The position numbers and the translations under genes were made by a program. Source: Prevotella pectinovora (GTDB lineage: Bacteria; Bacteroidota; Bacteroidia; Bacteroidales; Bacteroidaceae). From it: a DNA stretch of 64,000 nucleotides. The notes below the pieces were generated by a model, which searched no databases, had not been told where the DNA came from, and saw only the letters and a list, made by a program, of their open reading frames with translations. The stretch is taken from contig NZ_JXQI01000063.1 of the NCBI RefSeq assembly GCF_000834015.1, positions 93,775 through 157,774 on the forward strand, in the 5' to 3' direction. Numbering within the stretch: the stretch's first letter is position 1; each line of letters begins with the position of its first letter. Positions 1 through 8,470 of this stretch are shown here, one piece after another.

Positions 1-215
1 TATCCGCTTCTGAAGAACGGACTGTATTCCACCGACAGTCCATCGAGGGAATTTTCAGCCTTTATGTCGAGTACATCAGCCTCGTTATCGTGCTGCAGAG
101 CTCTCAGAGTGAGATTATTCTGGGCTATCTGCTTCAGCACATCGTCAACGCTGTTGTCTGCCGAGGCTGTGAAAGCCATAAGTACGAAACTAACGGCGAT
201 TAGAAATCTTTTCAT
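1..215 (-). CDS. TolC-family outer membrane efflux protein, N-terminal part only
   Basis: Outer membrane channel of a tripartite metal efflux pump, cut by the window edge. The reverse strand starts at 215 with a signal peptide (MKRFLIAVSFVLMAFTASA) and continues DNSVDDVLKQIAQNN, the usual opening of TolC-like proteins in Bacteroidetes Cus/Czc operons. Its start lies 26 bases inside the 3' end of the RND pump gene, so the two are translationally coupled and this is the third gene of the operon after adaptor and pump. Only about 71 residues are visible, so the family call leans on context as well as sequence. Confidence 0.8.
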   Translation of the reverse strand, partial: MKRFLIAVSFVLMAFTASADNSVDDVLKQIAQNNLTLRALQHDNEADVLDIKAENSLDGLSVEYSPFFRSG

Positions 216-3200
216 ATATTACCGGAATTATAAATGCGTTAAGTAATGTTGAACTAATCAATCCTCCGAGAATTACCTTTGCCATAGGCGACTGTATCTC
301 ATTTCCCGGCAGGTCTCCACCAAGGGCGAGTGGCAAGAGGGCAAGAGCCGAAGTGAGAGCCGTCATCAATATAGGATTCAATCGAGACAGCGAACCGTTC
401 ACTATAGCCTCCCTTACTGTAGCGCCTTCTTCTGTGCGCAGACGCTTGTATTCTGTCACGAGGAGCATTCCGTTTCGTGTGGCGATACCAAAGAGGGAGA
501 TGAATCCGATGATTGCCGGTATGCTCACTTCTCCTGTAGTAATCACCAGAGCAAATATACCTCCGATGAGTGCAAGAGGCAGATTCAGAAGAATAACGCC
601 TGCTTCCTTGGCATTGCGGAACTGCATGAAGAGCAGCAGGAAAATTATTGCAATGGCGATGGTACAAGTGAGATAAAGCACTCTGCTTGCACTCTCCTGG
701 CTCTCAAACTGTCCACCGTATTCTATGCGATAGCCTTCTGGCAATTTCACCTCTTCGCCCACTGCTTTCTTGATATCAGCTACGACGTCGCTCAATGCCC
801 TGCCGCTGGTGTTGGCAGATATTACTATCTTGCGCTGCACGTTCTCACGGTTGATGGTGTTCGGTCCGGCACTCGACACGATGTCTGCCACGTCAGACAA
901 CGGCACCTTGCGTCCGTCTGGCGCGTCTATGATGAGGTCGCTTATCTCATCGTAGTCGCCGCCTTTCACCACGAGGTTGAAGGCCCTGCCAGCCTCATAC
1001 ACCTGAGAAACAGTTTCACCGGCAAGGTTAACAGAGATGAACTCGTTGAATTCGGGCAACGTGATACCGTTGCGCAAGAGGAGTTCGCGGCGCGGAATGA
1101 CTTTCAGTTCCGGACGCTCTATCTGCTGTTCCACATTCAGGTCGGCGATTCCGTCGATGTCCTTGCAAGCCTTCTTTATCTGATTGCCGATGGTGAACAT
1201 CTTGTTGAGATCTGTTCCAAAGAGTTTTATGGCGATGCTTGCCTGCGTACCTGAGAGCATGGCATCGATACGATGGGATATCGGCTGGCCTATCTCTATG
1301 TTTGCGCCCGCCAATACGGAGAGGCGATGGCGCACATCATCGAGTACCTCCTCATGACTACGGCCGTCGAGCTTGAATGGTGCTTCTATCTCACTTACGT
1401 TCACGCCGAGAGCATGCTCGTCGAGTTCTGCACGTCCTGTTTTCCTCGCCACGGTCTGAATCTCCGGTACCTGCAGCAGAAGCCTTTCCGCCCGCGCTCC
1501 TATGGAATCGCTCTCCTCCAGGGAAATGCCGGGTAGCGAGGATATGTTTATGGTGAATGATCCCTCATTGAATTTTGGCAGGAAACTGCTGCCAAGCGAG
1601 AGGAATATCACTAAAGCCAAAACAAGCAATGACGCAGAGGAAATGAAGACGGTGCGGGTATGGTCGAGCACCCAGAGCAAAGCCTCACGGTAGTATTTCT
1701 TCAGCCACACCGCCACGAAAGCCTCCTTCGGCATCTCACCATTGCTTTTGTTCAGCATATAGCTGCAGAGCACCGGTGTGAGCGTGAGAGCCACAAGTGT
1801 GGAAGCGAACAAAGCCGTGACGAAAGCTATGCCAAGAGGAATGAGCATCCTGCCCTCCATACCGCTGAGGAAGAACAGCGGGGCAAAGCTGACGATAATG
1901 ATAAGTGTGGAATTGAGAATCGGCATACGCACCTCACGTGAGGCGTTGTATACGAGTTCTATTATCGGTATGCGCTCTGCCTCCGGCAGTTCGCGGTTCT
2001 GCCGTATATGTTTATACACGTTCTCCACATCCACTATGGCATCATCCACAAGCGAACCGATGGCAATTGCCAAACCGCCAAGTGTCATGGTGTTTATGCT
2101 TATGCCAAGAACGTTAAGCACTATCATTGCCACGAGGAATGAAATTGGGATTGTGACAAGTGAAATCACCGTAGTACGGACATTGGCAAGAAATATCATC
2201 AGCACGATGACCACGAATATGGCTCCCTCCATGAGCGACTTCTGCACGTTGTCGATACTGCTGTCGATGAAATCTGCCTGACGGAAGATATCGGTTGAGA
2301 TATGTACATCTGCCGGAAGGTTGGTCTTCAGTTCGTCGAGCGCATTGTTCAGTTGTTCGGTGAGTTTCAGCGTACTGGTGTCTGGCTGTTTTGTCACAGT
2401 GAGCAATACTGCCGGACGTGCCTTCTCGCTTGCCACGCCGAGCTTGGGCGACTGGTTGCCTACCTTGATGTCTGCGACATCGGCAAGTGTTATCACGCTC
2501 TCGCCGTTTTTCTTCACGATGCAGGCACCGATCTTGTCGATATCGTTGGTAGAGGTGATGGCGCGGATGATATATTCGTTGCCGTATTTATAGCGCACAC
2601 CACCATTGGTGTTGGTGTTCATGCCGCGTGTGCTGGCCATAACTTCGGAGAGCGACACACCGAAATGCTTCATCTTGCCGGGACTGATGAGTATCTGGTA
2701 TTCTTTGATGTCACCTCCGTGCACGCTTACCTGTGCCACACCACCCGTTGAGAGCAGCTGCGGACGGATTACCCAGTCGGCATAGGTGCGCAGATCCTGA
2801 AGCGACGCCTTGTCGCTGGTAAGACTCACGATGAGCACCTCGCCAAGAATAGACGACTGCGGTCCGAGCACTGGCGCACTGACACCTTCGGGCATCTGTT
2901 CGCCAACGGCTGCGAGTTTCTCGCTGACTATCTGGCGTGCAAGATATATATCTGTGCCCCAGTCGAACTCTACCCAGACTACAGAGAAGCCATGGGTTGA
3001 CTGCGACCTCACCCGGCGCACTCCGGTGCTGCCGTTCACTGCCGTTTCTATAGGAAAGGTGACGAGCTGTTCCACCTCCTCTGCTGCCATACCTCCCGCT
3101 TCTGTCATTATGACAACGGTTGGGGCATTGAGGTCGGGGAAGACGTCAACTTCGGTCTTGCTTGTAGAATACAGCCCTGCGATGACAAGCAGAACTGCCG

Positions 3201-3255
3201 CCACAAGAACGAGTATTCTGTTCTCAAGCGAGAACCTGATAATCTTGTTCAGCAT
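190..3255 (-). CDS. CusA/CzcA-family heavy-metal efflux RND permease
   Basis: Inner membrane proton/metal antiporter of 1021 residues, the normal size for heavy-metal-efflux RND pumps. The N terminus has the first membrane segment followed by TEVDVFPDLNAPTV, typical of CzcA/CusA proteins. TM4 carries GSLVDDAIVDVENVYKHIR with the acidic residues used for proton coupling, and the last helices hold GIATRNGMLLVTEYKRL. It starts 33 bases after the adaptor gene and overlaps the TolC-like gene by 26 bases, so adaptor, pump and channel form one operon. The exported metal cannot be read from the sequence. The His-rich adaptor suggests a divalent or copper-type ion. The start codon leads directly into the first hydrophobic stretch. 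Confidence 0.93.
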   Translation of the reverse strand: MLNKIIRFSLENRILVLVAAVLLVIAGLYSTSKTEVDVFPDLNAPTVVIMTEAGGMAAEEVEQLVTFPIETAVNGSTGVRRVRSQSTHGFSVVWVEFDWGTDIYLARQIVSEKLAAVGEQMPEGVSAPVLGPQSSILGEVLIVSLTSDKASLQDLRTYADWVIRPQLLSTGGVAQVSVHGGDIKEYQILISPGKMKHFGVSLSEVMASTRGMNTNTNGGVRYKYGNEYIIRAITSTNDIDKIGACIVKKNGESVITLADVADIKVGNQSPKLGVASEKARPAVLLTVTKQPDTSTLKLTEQLNNALDELKTNLPADVHISTDIFRQADFIDSSIDNVQKSLMEGAIFVVIVLMIFLANVRTTVISLVTIPISFLVAMIVLNVLGISINTMTLGGLAIAIGSLVDDAIVDVENVYKHIRQNRELPEAERIPIIELVYNASREVRMPILNSTLIIIVSFAPLFFLSGMEGRMLIPLGIAFVTALFASTLVALTLTPVLCSYMLNKSNGEMPKEAFVAVWLKKYYREALLWVLDHTRTVFISSASLLVLALVIFLSLGSSFLPKFNEGSFTINISSLPGISLEESDSIGARAERLLLQVPEIQTVARKTGRAELDEHALGVNVSEIEAPFKLDGRSHEEVLDDVRHRLSVLAGANIEIGQPISHRIDAMLSGTQASIAIKLFGTDLNKMFTIGNQIKKACKDIDGIADLNVEQQIERPELKVIPRRELLLRNGITLPEFNEFISVNLAGETVSQVYEAGRAFNLVVKGGDYDEISDLIIDAPDGRKVPLSDVADIVSSAGPNTINRENVQRKIVISANTSGRALSDVVADIKKAVGEEVKLPEGYRIEYGGQFESQESASRVLYLTCTIAIAIIFLLLFMQFRNAKEAGVILLNLPLALIGGIFALVITTGEVSIPAIIGFISLFGIATRNGMLLVTEYKRLRTEEGATVREAIVNGSLSRLNPILMTALTSALALLPLALGGDLPGNEIQSPMAKVILGGLISSTLLNAFIIPVIYEKISNRR

Positions 3256-3288
3256 AATTTATAATCTGTCTGTTACGTAGGATTTTCT

Positions 3289-4461
3289 TTAATGATTATG
3301 GTTGTGGGCAGGGATAGCGTTAGAGGCCGAAGCGAGCTTCACCTGTATGGCTCCCTTGGTCACCACCCTGTCGCCTTTCTTCAGTCCGCTGAGGATTTCC
3401 ACCCTGTCGCCATCGTTCTCGCCGAGTGTCACCTCCTGCTTGCGATATCCCTCCTTGTCCACCTGGATATAGATGTAATGCACGCCCTGCTCTTCCGTTA
3501 TGGCAGTGAGCGGCAGGGTCATCACGTTAGGTCGGTCTTGGGTGATGAGGAATATTTCAGCGTAGGAACCCTGAACAACATCGCCTGTATTGTTGAATTC
3601 GAATATGACTGGAATGTAGGAGTTGTTTACCTCTGCCGAACGTCCATACGACTGTATGTGTCCGCCCATATCAGTGATGTCATAAAGGCGGTCACTGTAG
3701 CTGGTACGGAATTTCGCACACTTTATCTTATTCAGTTCCTTGAACTCGCGCTCTGGAATTTCTGCGCGGAGATAGAGATGTTGGTTCTGGGTTATGATGG
3801 CAAGCGGCTGGCCAGCCTCAACATAGTCGCCGCCGTTAACCAGACACTGTTTGATGAAGCCTCCGCGAGGTGCGGTGACTACTACGCCGCCAGCACTGCG
3901 TGTTTTCTGCATGCTTGTATATGTCAGTTTTGCAGCCTCATATTCTGCCTTCGCCACAGCGAGGTCTTTATCGCTTATTATCTTATCTTTTATAAGGATT
4001 CGCGCACGGGTGTAGTCACGCTCTGCACGCTCGTAGTCGATACGTGCACGCTGCACGGGATCGCCGTCGGCAACCTGCATTCCTGCTGACGTGATTGAGA
4101 ACAAGGCCGCACCATTGGCTACCTTCAATCCTTCACTCACATGATTCTTGTTTGCCACACGGCCACTGATTGTGGCAACGACAGTGGTCTCGTCGCACGA
4201 TGCAGACAACACTTTACCGCTGGTATGGATAACGCCATGAAAGGTTCCAGGCATAATTGTTTCAACCTGCACTCCGGCAGCTTTTGCCTTTTCTGGAGTC
4301 AGCAAAATCACGTCACCATCGTGGTCATGGTCATGGGCGTCTTCGCCGGCATGCTGCTCCGTCTCTTCTTCATGGTCATGATCGTGGTTTTTGCTGCCAC
4401 AGGCAGCCATACCAAGAGCGAGAATGAACAGCGATAAACAGTAAAAGCTTTTCTTCAGCAT
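3289..4461 (-). CDS. Efflux RND periplasmic adaptor (CusB/CzcB type), His-rich lipoprotein
   Basis: Membrane fusion protein linking the RND pump to the outer channel. The start at 4461 gives a lipoprotein signal, MLKKSFYCLSLFILALGMAACGS, with the lipobox cysteine after AA; the longer reading from 4494 adds eleven hydrophilic residues before the signal and is less likely. Directly after the cysteine come dense His/Asp/Glu runs (HDHDHEEE, HDHDHDGD), a probable metal-binding tail. The body has the barrel-sandwich and helical hairpin layout of this family, with ARGGFI-like and GDYVEAGQPL lipoyl-half motifs, and it ends in another His cluster (AHNHNH). It is the first gene of the operon; a TATCTTTG box lies 45 bases upstream. 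Confidence 0.9.
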   Translation of the reverse strand: MLKKSFYCLSLFILALGMAACGSKNHDHDHEEETEQHAGEDAHDHDHDGDVILLTPEKAKAAGVQVETIMPGTFHGVIHTSGKVLSASCDETTVVATISGRVANKNHVSEGLKVANGAALFSITSAGMQVADGDPVQRARIDYERAERDYTRARILIKDKIISDKDLAVAKAEYEAAKLTYTSMQKTRSAGGVVVTAPRGGFIKQCLVNGGDYVEAGQPLAIITQNQHLYLRAEIPEREFKELNKIKCAKFRTSYSDRLYDITDMGGHIQSYGRSAEVNNSYIPVIFEFNNTGDVVQGSYAEIFLITQDRPNVMTLPLTAITEEQGVHYIYIQVDKEGYRKQEVTLGENDGDRVEILSGLKKGDRVVTKGAIQVKLASASNAIPAHNHNH

Positions 4462-4505
4462 AATTCTTGATTCTTTATTTTTTTCGGTTTTCATTTATTT
4501 GGATG

Positions 4506-4513
4506 CAAAGATA
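4506..4513 (-). promoter_or_regulatory. Bacteroidetes -7 box for the metal-efflux operon
   Basis: The minus strand reads TATCTTTG, a match to TAnnTTTG, about 45 bases before the adaptor start. No TTTG is seen at 19-21 bases upstream; one sits at 25 bases. The promoter is therefore plausible but only half supported. Confidence 0.45.
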
Positions 4514-4639
4514 CCACAACAGTATTGCAACCCGATTGCAAAAGCGGATTTCCAAAGATGAATGATAAACTGAAGTATAGCTCCCCATCTGACAATAAAC
4601 CTCAAACGGACATAATGACAGATAGGGGAATTTTCAGTT

Positions 4640-4699
4640 AAAAATCCACTCTTCTGAAAAATCAGAATTCAAGCAAGCACCAATGACCGATTTGGGATC
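4640..4699 (+). repeat. Dispersed repeat family 1, copy a
   Basis: This copy reads CCACTCTTCTGAAAAAT, then AAGCAAGCACCAATGACC, then GATTTGGG. The same order of blocks recurs at 47044-47135 (reverse) and 62744-62825. It fills much of the 300-base gap between the efflux operon and the anchor-J protein gene; no gene is seen in that gap. Confidence 0.7.
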
Positions 4700-4708
4700 A
4701 ATGAAAAC

Positions 4709-4748
4709 AAAAAAAAAGTGCGTCTGAACCATTCGGTTGACACACTTT
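4709..4748 (-). terminator. Rho-independent terminator of the anchor-J protein gene
   Basis: On the minus strand an AAAGTGTGTC...GACGCACTTT hairpin with an inner AACC/GGTT stem is followed by a run of T. It lies about 45 bases after the stop codon at 4794. Confidence 0.75.
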
Positions 4749-4793
4749 AATATGATTAGGGATATTGTTTACCCTGTAAATACCTTCAGAACA

Positions 4794-6149
4794 TTACTTG
4801 ATGAACTTCTTGCCATTCTGAATGAGAATTCCCTTGGCATTGGCATTTACGCGCTGACCTGCGAGATTGTATACAGGAGCGTTCACGTCGAACTTGTCGG
4901 CATTGATTTCGTTGATGCCTGAAGGATCGCCGCTGCAAACCTTGAAGTTTCTGATTTCCCATGTACCGGCAGCTTCGTCGGTGCTTACATACTTGAAGCC
5001 GACCTTTATCTTCTTGCCCTCATAGCCGTCAAGGCTGACTGTCTGTGTCTCAAAAGGAGAGAAGCTCTTGTCCTGTGGAACTTCTGGATATGAGATAGAA
5101 GTATACTGAGTCCAGTCACCACCCTCGGCCTTGATCCACAATGTAGCCTCCTCTGAAACATTGCCGAAATATTTAGATACGGCATGGTCAAAATACAGGC
5201 TACGTATTACTTCTGCTGCAGAAAGTTCAATCCAAGGAGAAACGAGCCAGCTTTCAGAAGGAAGGTTCTTCTTGTTGACAAAAGCAGAAGCCTTGGCACA
5301 CTTATATTTTTTGTCGATAGACCAAACGTATGAGAGACCCTCTGAGAGGTTCACATTGTCGAGAACGAAGGAACCGAACTCTGTCTCAAACGACTCTGAG
5401 TAAGGCTCTTTAACTACATCGAGAGCTGGAGTTGTGACAGTGAGTGTATATGATGCAGAACCACCATTATATTCATCGTTCTCTGCAGCAGTAGCAGTGA
5501 TTTTTGTCTCACCGGCAGCGAGAAGTGTCACTTCGCCTGTCTCAGCATTAACGGTAGCCACAGCCTCGTCTGACGAAGTATAAACCACGGCAGCAGTGGT
5601 AGCCTTTGTGAGAGTAGGAGCAACGAAAGCCTCGCCTACAACACCACTTGCTGTAGTCTCACTGAACGACAGTGCCGGGTCTTTCTTCATTGGAGCGGAA
5701 GATGACTGGTATGTCACTACAGCAGAGCTGATCGGAGTGTTCTTCTCTGTAATGTTGGTTGAGATAACCACACTATTGGCTGAACCAGTCCATGTGCCAT
5801 TGGCGTATGTACCTACAGCAGACTCGAATTTTGCAGGAACTTTGGCTGTAAGCTCAACCTTTGTGATGACATTACCCTCTGGCACTTTGAAAGTCATATC
5901 TGCGCCTTTATAGAAACGCAACTCGTTGCCGTTGGTTGCTTTCCACCAACGGGTCTGACCATTGAGAGTAAGAGTGACATCACCCTCTGTACATACCGTA
6001 GGGTCAGCGTTGTATTCTTTTGTAGAGCCACTCAAAAGTGTCATGCCATAAGCAGACTCGCCTGTGAAATCGAATTTCGCAGTCTTAGACTGTGCGAACA
6101 TTCCCATTGTCATAAGCAATGAAACGAATAAGAGTAAAGTTTTCTTCAT
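4794..6149 (-). CDS. Secreted protein with bacterial Ig-like and choice-of-anchor J domains
   Basis: Exported protein of 451 residues. The signal peptide (MKKTLLLFVSLLMTMGMFA, then QSK) is clear. Residues about 20-140 form a beta-rich region with no named match. Residues about 165-245 read like a BIG2-type Ig domain (VVYTSSDEAVATVNAETG). Residues about 250-415 match the choice-of-anchor J fold (SESFETEFGSF, ESWLVSPWIELS). The C terminus has the short tail YNLAGQRVNANAKG...GKKFIK, which recurs in other secreted proteins here and resembles a type IX-style sorting tail. It sits beside pectin enzymes, so a carbohydrate-binding or surface role is possible but not shown. It is preceded by the 75-bp repeat array and followed by its own terminator. 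Confidence 0.75.
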   Translation of the reverse strand: MKKTLLLFVSLLMTMGMFAQSKTAKFDFTGESAYGMTLLSGSTKEYNADPTVCTEGDVTLTLNGQTRWWKATNGNELRFYKGADMTFKVPEGNVITKVELTAKVPAKFESAVGTYANGTWTGSANSVVISTNITEKNTPISSAVVTYQSSSAPMKKDPALSFSETTASGVVGEAFVAPTLTKATTAAVVYTSSDEAVATVNAETGEVTLLAAGETKITATAAENDEYNGGSASYTLTVTTPALDVVKEPYSESFETEFGSFVLDNVNLSEGLSYVWSIDKKYKCAKASAFVNKKNLPSESWLVSPWIELSAAEVIRSLYFDHAVSKYFGNVSEEATLWIKAEGGDWTQYTSISYPEVPQDKSFSPFETQTVSLDGYEGKKIKVGFKYVSTDEAAGTWEIRNFKVCSGDPSGINEINADKFDVNAPVYNLAGQRVNANAKGILIQNGKKFIK

Positions 6150-6211
6150 AATGTAATAATTAATTAAACAATATATTTACACAATTATATTTGCTTGAGC
6201 AATTTTATAAT

Positions 6212-6462
6212 CCGAAGCTTATCTTATGCAAAGATAATGCAAGGCGAATGCAGAACATCAAGCTTGCTTGAGTGTTATGCTGAGGTGAAGCTTATCTTAT
6301 GCAAAGATAATGCAAGGCGAGAGGAGAATGAAATGAAGACATTCATTTCTTATCCCGAGCCGAAGCTTATTTTATGCAAAGATAATGCAAGGCGAGAGGA
6401 GAATGAAATGAAGACATTCATTTCTTATCCCGAGCCGAAGCTTATTTTATGCAAAGATAGAA
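6212..6462. repeat. Tandem 75-bp repeat array with promoter-like boxes
   Basis: About 3.4 units begin at 6214, 6287, 6362 and 6437 (period 73-75). Each contains GAAGCTTATnTTATGCAAAG and most contain ATAATGCAAGGCGA. Units two and three are nearly identical. On the minus strand every unit shows TATCTTTG, a -7-like box pointing at the anchor-J protein gene, but no matching TTTG lies 19-21 bases before it. The array occupies most of the 6150-6520 gap; no protein-coding gene is supported there. Confidence 0.85.
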
Positions 6463-6520
6463 CTTTTATAGATATGAAGTATCTCTTTGCGTGTTAAAAT
6501 AAGGTTAAGAAACAAAAGTC

Positions 6521-6555
6521 ATTAAAAAAGGGAAGCACCGAACAGCACTTCCCTT
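6521..6555 (-). terminator. Terminator of the first PL1 lyase gene
   Basis: On the minus strand AAGGGAAG and CTTCCCTT flank a 12-base loop and are followed by TTTTTT. It lies about 80 bases after the lyase stop. A further inverted pair, AACGGTC/GACCGTT (6574-6620), lies between them. Confidence 0.8.
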
Positions 6556-6635
6556 CTTTATCGCTAATAAGAAAACGGTCATTTTGCGGAATTATAATTT
6601 TTCGAACCTCAACGACCGTTACAAGATAATTGAAA

Positions 6636-8408
6636 TTATTTCTTCAAGACTTTGTCTACTACAGTCTGGCCATCTGTCAAGACCATCTTGCGAATTGATA
6701 TTCCCTGCTGTGGCTCAGAGAGTCTGACGCCATTCAGTGAATAATACTCGATTGACTTAACCTCAGACTTCGTTGACGAAGCAGAAATGCCTGATGTAAA
6801 CGCTGGATAATACTCATCCACTGGCGACACGGCATCAGCATTCTGTGATTTCACGATATGCTCAACGATAGAATTGAGATATACTTCAAGATTTGAATAC
6901 CAACACTTCGCGGTATCGAGAGTCTTCAACTGTGCATCGCTTGGGTCATCAGGATTAAGACCGTTGGCAATCTCCCATTCGTCTGGTATGCCGTCGCCAT
7001 CAGTATCATAGTTGGCAGCACGTGATTCTGATGGAAGTTCGGGGAAACTTGCCGTAGCGGAATTCTGGCTGTCTGAAGACGGATCGTTGATAACATCGAT
7101 AATACCAGGAACATTGGCATGAGAAGCGTTATAGGTAACAGTACCATTGGTTGCTTCCTCCACATAACGCACATCGCAAGCATCTCTATAGAGACTCGCT
7201 CCACTGTATGCGAGTACCTTCTCGTATGCCGTCTCAGCGGTCTGGGTAGTGATGGTGCCCGGGTCAAACTGACTGTCAAGTTTTATCTTGATGCAGTCTA
7301 CACCGCTGGCATCCTTCACATAGGTTTGATCCTCACCATAATAATGCTTGGCATCCTGCATATAATAATCATTGCCTATCTTGATTTTCTGGTCGTAAAT
7401 CACACCGCTCCAATCATAGTTGGCAGCCTTGGAACCGGCTGCAGACACGTAGTTTCCGCTGATAAAATAACGGCTGGAATAGTTGGGGAACGGATTGTCG
7501 CCGCCGTTTGATGCATCAGAGAATGAAATCTGCGTTACGCGAGTCTTGTTCTTCGTGCCAGGACCAGCCTTGAAATAGTTGTTCACCATATTCACATAGC
7601 CACCACCAGGACCGCCATAACAACCGTTTCCGTTACCCCAGTTGTAAACCACGCAGTTACGGAAGTCTACCCTCTCTGCCTGTATGGAGTTGGAATATTG
7701 GGTTTTGTCATAACCGTTCCAGTTATAGCGGGCGCCATTGAAGCGAGGTGCTCTGTTCTGGATGTGGGCAAGGAAGTTATGATGGAATGATGCCGGTTTT
7801 CCACCCCAAATACCACCATAGCTGTGGTCGCCTTTAGCATGTCCTGCGTTGAGGCCTTCGGCGAGCATACACCACTGCAGGGTGAAATCCCTGTTGTCAT
7901 AGAAAGACGCCAGCTCATCAATGCTCCACGACATAGAGCAGTGGTCGATGAGGATATTCTTACGGTATCTTCCCCATGTTGCATCCGCACCGTCGTCAAC
8001 ATGCTTCACCTGTGAACGGCGGAAGCGCAAGAAGCGGACGATGACATTATCACAGTTTGTGAACTCCACGGTGTAATAACGGAGTGTAATTCCGTTGCCT
8101 GGTGCCGTTTGGCCTGCAATAGTGGTATTTGATGTTATTTTGAGGTTTGACTTCAAGTCGATGTAACCGCTCACGTCAAACACGATGGTGCGAGGACCAG
8201 ACTGCGACAAAGCCCATCTGAGTGAACCAGTGCCGCTGTCGTTGAGATTTGTGACATGATAAACCTTTGTCGTACCATCGGCAGCGCGTCCTCCGGTGGC
8301 TGCGTAACGGGCAAATCCCTCAGCACCAGGAAAGGCAGGAGCCCCAGTCTGTGCTGATGCTGAAGCGGAAAGTGCCAAAGCTACCAATGGCAAACATAAA
8401 TTCTTCAT
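6636..8408 (-). CDS. Secreted pectate lyase, polysaccharide lyase family 1
   Basis: Cleaves de-esterified homogalacturonan by beta-elimination in a calcium-dependent way. The 590-residue protein opens with a signal peptide (MKNLCLPLVALALSASASA) and then PAFPGAEGFARYA, the standard start of Bacteroidetes PL1 lyases. Family landmarks follow: TIVFDVSG, TIAGQTAPG, VIVRFLRFR, ILIDHCSMSWSIDE and HHNFLAHIQNRAPRF, whose arginine fits the catalytic position. Near residue 475, DTDGDGIPDEWEIANGL is a calcium-binding thrombospondin-3-like motif. The C terminus carries the SLNGVRL sorting-like tail. It starts 62 bases after the GH28-GH105 gene and is probably co-transcribed with it. Confidence 0.92.
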   Translation of the reverse strand: MKNLCLPLVALALSASASAQTGAPAFPGAEGFARYAATGGRAADGTTKVYHVTNLNDSGTGSLRWALSQSGPRTIVFDVSGYIDLKSNLKITSNTTIAGQTAPGNGITLRYYTVEFTNCDNVIVRFLRFRRSQVKHVDDGADATWGRYRKNILIDHCSMSWSIDELASFYDNRDFTLQWCMLAEGLNAGHAKGDHSYGGIWGGKPASFHHNFLAHIQNRAPRFNGARYNWNGYDKTQYSNSIQAERVDFRNCVVYNWGNGNGCYGGPGGGYVNMVNNYFKAGPGTKNKTRVTQISFSDASNGGDNPFPNYSSRYFISGNYVSAAGSKAANYDWSGVIYDQKIKIGNDYYMQDAKHYYGEDQTYVKDASGVDCIKIKLDSQFDPGTITTQTAETAYEKVLAYSGASLYRDACDVRYVEEATNGTVTYNASHANVPGIIDVINDPSSDSQNSATASFPELPSESRAANYDTDGDGIPDEWEIANGLNPDDPSDAQLKTLDTAKCWYSNLEVYLNSIVEHIVKSQNADAVSPVDEYYPAFTSGISASSTKSEVKSIEYYSLNGVRLSEPQQGISIRKMVLTDGQTVVDKVLKK

Positions 8409-8470
8409 AATTTGATATTTGTTTTAGTTTGATTTTATGCGTCCTTTTGGATAAGGCAGCAACGGAGTCG

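Noticed and set aside
6195..6497. Plus-strand frame of 100 codons across the 75-bp array
   Set aside because: The translation is just the tandem repeat read through (two near-identical blocks); no start context and no family.
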